NCBI GenBank assembly: GCA_013214575.1
Contig: JABSSD010000190.1
Coordinates: 1 to 52,939 of the forward strand
Direction of reading: 5' to 3'
Source of the DNA: Paracoccaceae bacterium
GTDB lineage: Bacteria; Pseudomonadota; Alphaproteobacteria; Rhodobacterales; Rhodobacteraceae
Length of the DNA: 52,939 nt
The notes under the pieces: generated by a model
The model's input: only the letters and a program-made list of their open reading frames with translations
What the model was told of the DNA's origin: nothing
The model's database searches: none
Translations under genes and position numbers: made by a program
Shown: one piece after another, positions 43,931 through 52,939 of the stretch
Layout: every line of letters starts with the position of its first letter
Position numbering within the stretch: position 1 is the first letter of the stretch

Positions 43931-44274
43931 GCCAAGCCCCCTCAAAAACGGCGCCCTCCCGCGCCTGCCAGGTGAACCGGCTCCGCCAGTTGAACCTGGC
44001 AGTCTTGGGCCGGGCGCCGCGCAAAGCGCGGCGCGGGTGGCGCCCGGCCCGCATGAAATGCTCCTGTGGAGCATTTCATGCCACGCCCAACGGGCGGAGC
44101 ACCTCCGGCAGGAGGTCGAGGACGGACGGGAGACCGCCATGGTTCCGGCAGGTCGCTGCGGGTCAAACTCGCCATCGCAATTGCCAGCCGTGCCGCGCCA
44201 CCGCATATGGGGCTTCCAATTAGGTAATTCGGTCGGGACAGCAGCCAGACCAGTGCCTGCTGATCACACTTCGC
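43931..44274 (+). repeat. Repeat B copy with extended hairpins, 3' of polA
   Basis: The gene-free 344-bp spacer between polA and the convergent DUF2798 gene carries the most elaborate B copy (44008-44136). It has an outer GGGCCGGGCGCC / GGCGCCCGGCCC dyad enclosing GCGCCGCGC-AAA-GCGCGGCGC, then a perfect 14-bp stem at 44051-44081, then CACGCCCAACGGGCGGAGC, a CCTCC-GGCA-GGAGG hairpin and GAGGACGGACGGGAG. The remainder (44140-44274) is unremarkable. It may act as a transcription terminator for both flanking genes. Confidence 0.8.
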
Positions 44275-44511
44275 TCAGGATTCGACGGGCTGGCGGACCA
44301 ATCTGGCCACCAGTCGCCGCACCAAAGGTGCCACCACCAGCACCACGGCAAAGGCAACTGGCCAGCTGAAGCTCCAGGACGAGCCCCAGGCATCAAGCGC
44401 TTGCCCCGCAAAACCGAAATTTTTGAGCGCCACAACCAGAGTGACAATGCCGGACATGATACCGGACAGGATCAGGCCAAACAGGGTGGGGGCAAAACGG
44501 GCTGGAATCAT
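44275..44511 (-). CDS. DUF2798 family small membrane protein
   Basis: 78 residues with two membrane helices (about 8-30 and 45-65) joined by a short loop; the ATG at 44511 has a GGGAAAGC stretch upstream. The pattern fits the DUF2798 family of two-helix inner-membrane proteins; function unknown. It stands between the polA repeat region and hyi. Confidence 0.75.
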   Translation of the reverse strand: MIPARFAPTLFGLILSGIMSGIVTLVVALKNFGFAGQALDAWGSSWSFSWPVAFAVVLVVAPLVRRLVARLVRQPVES

Positions 44512-44605
44512 CGGGAAAGCTCTTTAAAAATTTCTGTCCTACCATACATGCGGCAATTGGAATGAATTCTCCAGTGCGCCCATGCAGGCCCTTGGGTTCA
44601 ACGCA

Positions 44606-45361
44606 TTACGACATCCAGCCCAGGCTATCCTCGGTGCGCCGGGTTGATGGGGTGTATTCGGCGCTGACCCAGCCGGTATATCCGCTGGCGTCAAAGGCGG
44701 CAAACAGAGCGTCAAAATCCATCGGCCCGGTCCCCGGCTCGCTGCGGGCAGGGGCCGCGCCAATTTGAATATGCCTGGCATGGGCCGAAAAACGATCCCA
44801 GACCTGGGCGGCATCGCCGTGAATCATCTGCGCGTGATAGGCATCAAACTGTAGCCCGACATTGGGTCGATCCACGGCCTCCAGCACCTCAATCGCCAGA
44901 TTGTAGTCATCGAGAAAATACCCCGGCTGATCACCACTGTTGAGCGGTTCGATGGTAAATTGCTGCTGAGGCGCCCAATCCGCGGCCCATTGCAGATTGC
45001 GAATATAGACCTGCTGCGCTTCGGCGCCCTTTTCATATCCGGCCATCACGTGGATCATCGCCGGCCGCAGCAGCTTAGCATAGCGCAGCGACCTGCGGAT
45101 ATCGTGCTGAAACCGGCCTTCGCCACCGGGAATGGCGGCATAGCCCGGCACGCCTCCGGTATAGTTCGGCGGCGGTGCGTTGATCAGCAACAATTCCAGC
45201 CCATTGCTCATCAGGGCGCGCTGGGTTTCCTTGGCAGCGGTCTCATAGGGATAAAGGATCTCCACCGCCTCAAACCCGGCGGCCGCGGCAGCGCGAAACC
45301 GGTCGAGATAAGGCAGTTCGGAAAACAGCAGCGAGATATTGGCTGCAAACTTGGGCATCAT
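44606..45361 (-). CDS. hyi: Hydroxypyruvate isomerase family protein
   Basis: 251 residues (ATG at 45361 or 45358). Xylose-isomerase-like TIM barrel with the conserved glutamates E138 (FTIEPLN) and E235 (VSAEYTPS), plus FDAYHAQ and an N-terminal NISLLFSELPYLDRF block. It matches Hyi/OtnI, which interconvert hydroxypyruvate and tartronate semialdehyde or 2-oxo-tetronate isomers. No glyoxylate-pathway gene is adjacent in the window, so the exact substrate is uncertain. Confidence 0.88.
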   Translation of the reverse strand: MMPKFAANISLLFSELPYLDRFRAAAAAGFEAVEILYPYETAAKETQRALMSNGLELLLINAPPPNYTGGVPGYAAIPGGEGRFQHDIRRSLRYAKLLRPAMIHVMAGYEKGAEAQQVYIRNLQWAADWAPQQQFTIEPLNSGDQPGYFLDDYNLAIEVLEAVDRPNVGLQFDAYHAQMIHGDAAQVWDRFSAHARHIQIGAAPARSEPGTGPMDFDALFAAFDASGYTGWVSAEYTPSTRRTEDSLGWMS

Positions 45362-45486
45362 GCATCTTCCCGGTTAAATTTTATCGACCCCAGAGGCGAG
45401 ATCAGAGTTGATCGACTAGTGCCACAAGATGATCCGATTGTGGCGCGTTCATTCTTTCAAATTGCGCGCATTTAACGGCTTCCACA

Positions 45487-46080
45487 TCACGTCTCGTCCA
45501 GTTCTGCTGATGGGATCACCGGGAAAAACTGCCCCGACGACCACAGCCCGAACCAGCCCTGGTGATGCGTGCCCAGCTCAACCAGGCGGTAGAAACTTTT
45601 GCGGTCAATCAGCGCCTCAAGGTCAGCGCGGATCAGAACATAGGGGGAGGGTTCGCCGGTCTGCGGGTCACGTTCCACACGGATGGGGTGGTCCTTCCCG
45701 GCAATGGCGATGTCGCCAACATGGGTGGAAAAGCTAAGAACCTGATCGGCGCCGCTGCCGGTGGCATCAAAATCCACCGCAACAAAAGGCGCGTCATCGA
45801 CGGTAATGCCAACCTTTTCCACCGGAGTGACCAGGAAATACTTGCCATCCTCACGCTTAAGAATCGACGAGAACAGTTTGACCAGTTCAAAGCGGCCAAT
45901 TGGGGTGCCCAGATAAAACCAGGTGCCATCCCGGGCGATCCGCATATCCAGATCACCGCAGAAGGCGGGGTTCCACAGGTGAACTGGCGGCATTCCGCCG
46001 CTCTTTGTGGATTTTATCGAGGCGGCGATCCCCTCAGCGGATGGGGTCACGTCATTTTGTCCACTCATTGCTTTTGCCAT
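45487..46080 (-). CDS. DUF1285 family protein
   Basis: 197 residues from the ATG at 46080, preceded by GGAGAG; the frame to 46221 runs into the divergent moxR gene and is rejected. Landmarks: PPVHLWNPAFCGDLDMRIARDG-type start (about 31-50), WFYLGTPIGR, LVTPVEKVGI and DRKSFYRLVELG near the C-terminus. DUF1285 proteins are small cytosolic beta proteins of unknown role. It diverges from moxR over a 52-bp spacer, an arrangement common in this group as far as I recall. Confidence 0.85.
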   Translation of the reverse strand: MAKAMSGQNDVTPSAEGIAASIKSTKSGGMPPVHLWNPAFCGDLDMRIARDGTWFYLGTPIGRFELVKLFSSILKREDGKYFLVTPVEKVGITVDDAPFVAVDFDATGSGADQVLSFSTHVGDIAIAGKDHPIRVERDPQTGEPSPYVLIRADLEALIDRKSFYRLVELGTHHQGWFGLWSSGQFFPVIPSAELDET

Positions 46081-46132
46081 TTCTCTCCAGCACGATAGAG
46101 TACCACTATATATTGGCGACAAGGGGAATGTC

Positions 46133-47136
<1,004 letters not shown>

Positions 47137-47140
<4 letters not shown>

Positions 47141-48024
47141 CCTCTCCCCACCTCTCCCAGGCCACCGGGCTCAGACGCCGCGCCGAGATTGCGGCCGGCA
47201 GCCTGCCGCCCTTGCTGGTGCAGGCCGAACAGCTGGCGGGCTCGGTCCTGCTGGGCGAGCATGGCCGCAGGCGGGCCGGGATGGGAGATGATTTTTGGCA
47301 ATACCGGGTGGCACAGCCCGGCGACAGCCGCAATATGATCGACCATCGCCGCTCGGCGCGCGGCGATCAGCAGTTCATCCGGGAACGCGAGTGGCAGATT
47401 GCCCAGACGGTGCATGTCTGGGTGGATCAGGGCGGCTCGATGCGCTTTGCCTCAAAACCCGACTTGCCGCAAAAGATCGACCGCGCCCGCAAACTGGCGC
47501 TGGCCGCCTCGATCCTGATGCTGCGCGGCGGGGAGCGGGTTGGCCTGACCGGCACCGCGCTGCCGCCGCGCAGTGGCAATATGCAGGTCCTGCGCATGGC
47601 CGAGGCGTTCAGCCTCAACGATGATACCGACTATGCGCCCCCCGAACATCACGCCATGATCCCCCATGCCCGCGGGCTGTTCATTTCCGATTTCCTTGGC
47701 CCCTTTGACGAATTGCAACTGGCGCTCGGCAAGGCCGCCGACCGGGGATTGCGGGGCGTTCTGCTCCAAGTCCTTGATCCCAGCGAAGAGGCGTTTCCCT
47801 TTTCCGGCCGCACCCTGTTTGAGAGCGTCACTGGCGGGTTGCGCCATGAAACGCTCAAGGCCTCGGCGCTGCGCGACCGCTATCTTGAACGGCTGGCCGA
47901 GCGCCGTGATGGGCTGGAAACCCTGTGCCGCGCCACCGGCTGGCAGATCGGGCTGCATCACACCGGCGACAGTGCGCAAACGGCGCTGTTGTGGCTGTAT
48001 CACGCATTAGAAAGAACCCGATAA
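47137..48024 (+). CDS. DUF58 domain protein
   Basis: 295 residues with no membrane segment. The DUF58 block includes WQYRVAQPGD, NMIDHRRSARGDQ and a von Willebrand-type beginning HVWVDQGGSM (about 89-98), where a true MIDAS would read D-x-S-x-S; the first serine is replaced by glycine, so metal binding may be altered. Partner of the MoxR ATPase encoded just upstream. Its TAA overlaps the next ATG (TAATG), so expression is coupled. Confidence 0.9.
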
Positions 48025-50795
48025 TGACACTGCTGGCTGGCATTGGCTTCACCACGCCCTGGCTGCTGCTGGGGTTGCTGGCGCTGCCCATCCTGTGGTT
48101 GCTGCTGCGCGCGGTGCCACCTGCTCCGGTGCGTCGGGTGTTCCCGGCGGTTACCCTGCTGCTGGGGCTCAGCGACGACGAGAGCCTGTCTGACCGCACC
48201 CCCTGGTGGCTGTTGCTGCTGCGCTTGCTGGCGGTTGCGGCGGCGATCATCGGCCTGTCGGGGCCGGTGCTGAACCCGGCGCCCTCAACCGCCGGACGCG
48301 GCCCGCTGCTGCTGGTTCTGGATGCCAGCTGGGTCGGCGCCGACAACTGGCGGCAGCGCCGCGAACAGATCACCAGTAAGCTAACCGAGGCCGGTCGTGC
48401 CGGGCGCACCGTGGCTCTGCTGCGGCTGACCGCACCAGAGCCGCTGCAGTTCCAATCCGCCGATGTCTGGCGCAGCCGGGTGGCCGGGCTGGGACCGCAG
48501 CCCTGGCAGCCAAACCCGGACCAGATAGCCACCGCGCTGGATCACCTGACGGCAGTCGAGACGGGCTTTGACACCCTGTGGTTTGCCGATGGGCTGGAAT
48601 ACCCCGACCGGGATCAGCTGATCTCGGCGCTGCAGGCGCGCGGCGAGCTGCAGGTCCATCAGACCAGTGCCAACAGGCTGGGGCTATTGCCGGCTCAAGT
48701 CGCAGACGGCGCCATCGAGCTGACAGTGCTTCGCAGCCACACCAGCGCCGAGCAGCAGGTCACCGTGCTGGCCCAGGGTCGCGACCCCGGTGGCACTATG
48801 CGGGTGCTGGCCTCGGTCAGTGTTGATTTCACTGCAGGCGTCGACAGGGCCAGTGCCCGGCTGATCCTGCCATCGCAACTGCGCGCCCGGATCACCCGGT
48901 TTGAGCTGCAGCGGATACGGTCGGCCGGCGCCGTGGCCCTGACCGATGACAGCCTGCGCCGCCGCGAAGTGGCGCTGATCTCGTCCCAAACCGACAACGA
49001 GGGTTTGGTGCTGTTGTCGCCGATGCACTACCTGCGCCAGGCCTTGCAGCCGACCGCCGAATTGTTCGAAGGCGGGCTGGGCGATCTGCTGCCGGCCAAT
49101 CCGGATGTCATCATTCTGGCAGATGTGGCCCGGCTGGCCGAAACCGAAGAGGAGCAGCTGACCGAATGGGTCGAAAAGGGCGGCATGTTGCTGCGCTTTG
49201 CCGGCCCTCGGCTGGCCGCCAGCGATATCTCTCGCGACGAAGAGCACCCGCTGATGCCGGTTCGGTTGCGCAGCGGCGGCCGCAGCCTGGGCGGCGCGAT
49301 GAGCTGGGGTGAGCCCAAGACTCTGGCGCCGTTCCAACAGGGCTCGCCGTTCTATGGCCTGACCATCCCCGAAGAGGTCACCGTGAGTTCGCAGGTGATG
49401 GCGCAACCCGATCCCAGTCTGGCGGACCGGGTGATTGCCGCATTGGGCGACGGCACTCCGCTGGTCACCCGCAAGGCGCTGGGTCAGGGGCAGGTGGTGC
49501 TGTTTCATGTGACCGCCAATGCCGAATGGACCAGCCTGCCGCTGTCCGGGCTTTTTGTCGACATGCTGGAGCGGCTGGCGGTCTCGACCGCTGCCAAGCC
49601 GCCCAGTGCCGATGACCTGGAGGGCACCATCTGGACGCCGATCAAGGTGCTGGACGGCTTTGGCCGTCTCGGCGAGGCCGACACCCTGCCCGGCGTGAAC
49701 GGCCCCGAGCTGATGGAAGCCGCCGCCGGCCCCGATCTGCGCCCCGGCCTGTATGACAGCGGCAGCCGCACCCTGGCGCGCAATGTTCTGCGCGCAGGCG
49801 ACCAGCTGCAACCCGCGATCTGGCCCCGTGATGTGCCGGTGATCAGCGCCGCCGCCTCTGCCGAGCGTGCCTTGGGTGGCATGTTGATCAGTTTGGCGCT
49901 GGTGCTGCTGGCGCTGGATGTTGCGGCCTCGCTGGCACTGTCGGGGCTGCTGCACCTGTCGCGCACGGCTGCATTGGTGCTGGGTCTGGCTGCGGCAGCT
50001 TGGCTTGGCCTGCCCGCCCAGTCCGCCCTGGCGCAACAGGGCGCAGATCAGCTTGGCCTCAGCTCGGAGCTGGCCCTGGCGCATGTGCTGACCGGCGATG
50101 ATCAGGTCGATGAAATCGCCCATAGCGGGCTGCGCGGGCTGTCCAACACGCTGGCGTTTCGCACTTCAATCGAGCCCTCCCTGCCGGTGGGAGTAGATCT
50201 GGAGCGCGATGAGCTGGCGTTTTATCCACTGCTGTATTGGCCGATCACCCCAGATCAGCCGCGCCCCTCGGCGGCGGCCTATACCCGGCTGAACGCCTAT
50301 CTGCGCACCGGTGGCATGATCTTGTTCGACACCCGCGACGCCAATCTGGTGGGCGCCGGGGCCAGCAGTGCAAACGCCCGCAAATTGCAGCAACTGGCCC
50401 GGTCACTGGATATTCCGCCGCTGGAACCGCTGCCCGCCGACCATGTGCTGACCCGCGCCTTTTATCTGTTGCAGGATTTTCCCGGTCGTCACCAGCGTGG
50501 CGAGCTATGGGTCGAAGCCGCCCCCGCCGACGCCGAGCATATCGAGGGCATGCCGTTCCGCAATCTCAACGATGGGGTGACGCCGGTGGTGATCGGCAGC
50601 AATGACTGGGGCGCCGCCTGGGCAGTGGACAACAATGGACGCCCCCTGTTGCCGGTGGGGCGTGGCTTTGCCGGTGAACGCCAGCGCGAGCTGGCCTATC
50701 GCTTTGGGGTCAATCTGGTGATGCATGTGCTGACCGGCAATTACAAATCCGATCAGGTCCATGTGCCTGCGCTGCTGGACAGGTTGGGCCAATGA
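48024..50795 (+). CDS. Membrane-anchored BatA-N / DUF4159 protein
   Basis: 923 residues from ATG 48024, which overlaps the DUF58 stop. The N-terminus has the BatA-type pair of membrane helices (about 8-28 and 59-79), then a von Willebrand-like region, a class I glutamine-amidotransferase-like fold (about 355-560, ADVARLAETEEEQL), further helices near 640-700, and the C-terminal DUF4159 domain (about 720-920). It is probably the large envelope partner of the MoxR/DUF58 pair. Function unknown. Confidence 0.88.
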   Translation: MTLLAGIGFTTPWLLLGLLALPILWLLLRAVPPAPVRRVFPAVTLLLGLSDDESLSDRTPWWLLLLRLLAVAAAIIGLSGPVLNPAPSTAGRGPLLLVLDASWVGADNWRQRREQITSKLTEAGRAGRTVALLRLTAPEPLQFQSADVWRSRVAGLGPQPWQPNPDQIATALDHLTAVETGFDTLWFADGLEYPDRDQLISALQARGELQVHQTSANRLGLLPAQVADGAIELTVLRSHTSAEQQVTVLAQGRDPGGTMRVLASVSVDFTAGVDRASARLILPSQLRARITRFELQRIRSAGAVALTDDSLRRREVALISSQTDNEGLVLLSPMHYLRQALQPTAELFEGGLGDLLPANPDVIILADVARLAETEEEQLTEWVEKGGMLLRFAGPRLAASDISRDEEHPLMPVRLRSGGRSLGGAMSWGEPKTLAPFQQGSPFYGLTIPEEVTVSSQVMAQPDPSLADRVIAALGDGTPLVTRKALGQGQVVLFHVTANAEWTSLPLSGLFVDMLERLAVSTAAKPPSADDLEGTIWTPIKVLDGFGRLGEADTLPGVNGPELMEAAAGPDLRPGLYDSGSRTLARNVLRAGDQLQPAIWPRDVPVISAAASAERALGGMLISLALVLLALDVAASLALSGLLHLSRTAALVLGLAAAAWLGLPAQSALAQQGADQLGLSSELALAHVLTGDDQVDEIAHSGLRGLSNTLAFRTSIEPSLPVGVDLERDELAFYPLLYWPITPDQPRPSAAAYTRLNAYLRTGGMILFDTRDANLVGAGASSANARKLQQLARSLDIPPLEPLPADHVLTRAFYLLQDFPGRHQRGELWVEAAPADAEHIEGMPFRNLNDGVTPVVIGSNDWGAAWAVDNNGRPLLPVGRGFAGERQRELAYRFGVNLVMHVLTGNYKSDQVHVPALLDRLGQ

Positions 50796-52834
50796 CACAG
50801 GTTATTCTCTTTGATCCGCTGGTGCCCTGGGCGCTGATCTGGGGGCTCGCGGCCCTGTCGCTGATCAGCATCGGTGTTGCCCTTTGGCGGCGCTTGTCCG
50901 GTTGGGCCTTGCGGGGGCTGGCGGCGCTGGTGCTGATCGCCGCCCTGTGCGGCCCGGTCTATCAGGTCGAAGACCGGGCACCGCTGAGCGACATCGTGCT
51001 GGTGGTCTCGGATGAAACCGCCAGCAATCTGCTATCCGACCGCCCCGACCAGATGGCGGCGGCCAAGGCGGCTCTTGCCAGTCAGCTGGCAGATCGCCCC
51101 AACACCGAGACCCGCTGGATAACGCTTGGCGATGGCGAGGGCGACACCGGCTCGCAACTGATGGGGGCAATCGCCGCGGCGCTGGCCGAGGAGCCGCGCG
51201 CCCGGATTGCCGGCATTATCGCGCTGTCGGATGGTCAGATCCACGACATTCAAGACGCGCCTGACCTGCCGGCCCCGCTGCATCTGTTGGCGACCGGCAA
51301 AGAGACCGACTGGGACCGCCGCCTGATCCTGCGCAATGCCCCCGGCTTTGCCATTATCGGTGAACCTGTGACCCTGACACTGCGCGTTGAGGATCAGGGC
51401 GCAGCCCCGGACAACAACCCGCTGGCCACGCTGGAGATATCGGTCGACGGCGCATCTCCACAACGGTTCTCGCTGCCCATCGGCACCGATATCGACCTGC
51501 CGCTGACCTTGCCACACGGCGGACGCAATGTGATCCAGTTCACCGTGCCCACCGAACAGGGCGAGCTGACCGGCCGCAACAACACCGCGCTAGTGCAAAT
51601 CAACGGCGTGCGCGACCGGTTGCGGGTGCTGCTGGTCTCGGGCGAGCCACACCCCGGCAGCCGCACCTGGCGCAACCTGCTGAAATCCGACAGCGCGGTG
51701 GATCTGGTCCATTTCACCATCCTGCGGCCGCCGGAAAAACAGGACGGGGTGCCGGTGGACGAACTGTCGCTGATCGCCTTTCCCACCCGTGAGCTGTTTT
51801 TGGAAAAGATCGACGATTTTGACCTGATCATCTTTGACCGCTATCAGCGGCGCGGCATTCTGCCTGCAATCTATCTGGATAATGTGGCCAATTATGTGAC
51901 CAAGGGCGGCGCTGTTCTGGTCGCCGCAGGGCCGGATTTTGCCACCGCCGACAGTATCTACCGCTCGCCCCTGTCTATGGTTCTGCCCGCACGCCCGACA
52001 GCCCGGGTGATCGAACAGCCCTTTCAGCCTGTGGTCACCGAGCTTGGCCAGCGCCACCCGGTCACCGCTGATCTGGGGGACGCCGCAAACTGGGGGCGCT
52101 GGCTGCGCCAGATCGAGGTCGACCAAGCGCAAGGCCATACCCTGATGTCTGGCATTGAGGATCGCCCGCTGCTGGTGCTGAACCGGGTTGGCGAGGGCCG
52201 CGTGGCGCTGCTGGCCTCGGATCATGCCTGGCTGTGGAGCCGGGGCTATGAGGGCGGCGGCCCGCAACTGGAGCTGCTGCGGCGGCTGGCCCATTGGATG
52301 ATGAAAGAGCCGGAACTGGAAGAGCAGGCCCTTTGGGCCGAGGCCAACGGCCAGAGGATGCGGATCCGGCGCCGCAGCCTGGACGATTCGGTCGGCAAGG
52401 TCACCGTCACCCACCCCGATGGCAGCACCGTCGAACTGGACTTGGCCGAGACCGGCCCGGGACAATGGGAAACCCAGTATGACGGCCCCGAGATCGGCCT
52501 CTACCGCCTGAGCGAAGGCGCGCTGACGGCTGTCATCGGCCTCGGCCCTGCCGCCCCGCGTGAGTTTGAGGAAACCATTGCCACCCTGCAGATCCTGCAA
52601 CCGGTGATCAAACCCACAGGTGGCGGCTTGCTACCCCTGCAGGACGGCTTGCCCGTTCTGAGGAATGTCCGCACCGGGCGCCCGGCGGCAGGCCGCGGCT
52701 GGATCGGCCTGACGCCGCGCAAGGCCTATGAAACCCTGTCGGTGGTGCAAAGCCAATTGCTGCCGCCCTGGCTGCTGTTGCTGCTGGCCAGCTTTTTCAT
52801 CACCCTTGGATGGATCCGGGAGGGACGGCGTTAA
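50792..52834 (+). CDS. Large membrane protein with glutamine-amidotransferase-like domain
   Basis: 680 residues. Two N-terminal membrane helices (about 11-30 and 38-58) and one near the C-terminus (about 653-672) flank a periplasmic body. That body has an N-terminal von Willebrand-like segment (DIVLVVSDETASNLL; the metal site is not intact), a CARDB-like beta region, and a GATase-like region with DYVTKGGAVLVAAGPDF-type motif. It overlaps the DUF4159 gene by four bases and is the last gene of the MoxR operon, followed by a repeat B copy. Function unknown. Confidence 0.85.
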   Translation: MTQVILFDPLVPWALIWGLAALSLISIGVALWRRLSGWALRGLAALVLIAALCGPVYQVEDRAPLSDIVLVVSDETASNLLSDRPDQMAAAKAALASQLADRPNTETRWITLGDGEGDTGSQLMGAIAAALAEEPRARIAGIIALSDGQIHDIQDAPDLPAPLHLLATGKETDWDRRLILRNAPGFAIIGEPVTLTLRVEDQGAAPDNNPLATLEISVDGASPQRFSLPIGTDIDLPLTLPHGGRNVIQFTVPTEQGELTGRNNTALVQINGVRDRLRVLLVSGEPHPGSRTWRNLLKSDSAVDLVHFTILRPPEKQDGVPVDELSLIAFPTRELFLEKIDDFDLIIFDRYQRRGILPAIYLDNVANYVTKGGAVLVAAGPDFATADSIYRSPLSMVLPARPTARVIEQPFQPVVTELGQRHPVTADLGDAANWGRWLRQIEVDQAQGHTLMSGIEDRPLLVLNRVGEGRVALLASDHAWLWSRGYEGGGPQLELLRRLAHWMMKEPELEEQALWAEANGQRMRIRRRSLDDSVGKVTVTHPDGSTVELDLAETGPGQWETQYDGPEIGLYRLSEGALTAVIGLGPAAPREFEETIATLQILQPVIKPTGGGLLPLQDGLPVLRNVRTGRPAAGRGWIGLTPRKAYETLSVVQSQLLPPWLLLLLASFFITLGWIREGRR

Positions 52835-52875
52835 CCGTGGCCTGACCAACTGTGTTCAGTGACCTGCTGCCCAAG

Positions 52876-52939
52876 GCTCCCGCCCGTCGTTGACCTCCTG
52901 ACGGAGGTCGGCCTTCCGTTGGGGGTGGCGCCGCGCAAA
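52876..52939 (-). repeat. Repeat B copy, cut by the window end
   Basis: On the minus strand the partial copy reads GCGCGGCGCC, CCAACGGAAGG, the GACCTCC-GTCA-GGAGGTC hairpin and CGACGGGCGGGAG, the standard B order. The first hairpin runs off the window end. It follows the MoxR-operon 3' end. Confidence 0.75.

Noticed and set aside
44051-44081. CRISPR-like or tRNA-like structure in the perfect stem
   Set aside because: A single hairpin with a 3-base loop; no repeat-spacer pattern, no cloverleaf, no cas genes.
48684-50123. 479-codon minus-strand open frame opposite the DUF4159 gene
   Set aside because: Antisense to a well-supported gene in a tight operon; Gln/His/Arg-rich with no domain.

Overview
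The window is high-GC chromosomal DNA from an alphaproteobacterium, most likely a Rhodobacterales species of the Roseobacter group. The reasons are the gene families (DnaE2 and ImuB polymerases, the iron exporter MbfA behind an Irr-type operator, a MoxR/DUF58/DUF4159 cluster, cytochrome c'), LexA-like sites of the GTTC-N7-GTTC type, and dispersed intergenic repeats of a kind I associate with this family. The placement is inferred from content, not from a database search. About 47 protein genes are supported. I see no rRNA, tRNA, CRISPR array, prophage or transposase, and most of the window reads as ordinary core or semi-core chromosome.

Layout. 1-3.3 kb: the end of a homoprotocatechuate (hpa/hpc) catabolic operon, led by a 5'-cut PLP decarboxylase. 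3.4-9.2 kb: asd, a DUF3095 protein, a beta-carbonic anhydrase, a degenerate Hpt-like protein, and an M17 aminopeptidase coupled to an NlpC/P60 hydrolase. 9.5-15.7 kb: an ArsR regulator, imuB with an exact LexA-like box in its divergent promoter, cytochrome c', a TetR regulator, mbfA with an Irr box, and an AEC transporter. 15.8-23.2 kb: fghA-sthA-DUF188, a small membrane protein, a DMT/HAD/ornithine-cyclodeaminase-like operon and an MFS transporter. 23.3-28 kb: zapE, then accD and folC and a CPBP membrane protease.

28-41 kb: a two-gene unit of unknown function, ada with a PEP-mutase-family gene, the gpmI-envC-ctpA operon, a dnaE2 that is short at its C-terminus, DUF1203, an orphan ABC ATPase and an AT-richer sulfotransferase gene. 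41-53 kb: polA, DUF2798, hydroxypyruvate isomerase, DUF1285 and the tightly overlapping MoxR-DUF58-DUF4159-membrane protein operon.

Three themes deserve attention. First, the translesion-synthesis genes are split: imuB and dnaE2 lie 23 kb apart with no imuA beside either, both have LexA-like sites, and the dnaE2 stop codon falls inside a dispersed repeat. Second, two intergenic repeat types (A, a GAGTATTT...AAGAAG motif; B, a GC-rich hairpin series) recur through the window and twice form the same ordered A-B composite, mostly at gene 3' ends. Third, iron control of mbfA can be read directly from the sequence. I found no gene system that I can claim is wholly new; the repeat composite and the split, shortened mutasome are the best candidates for follow-up.
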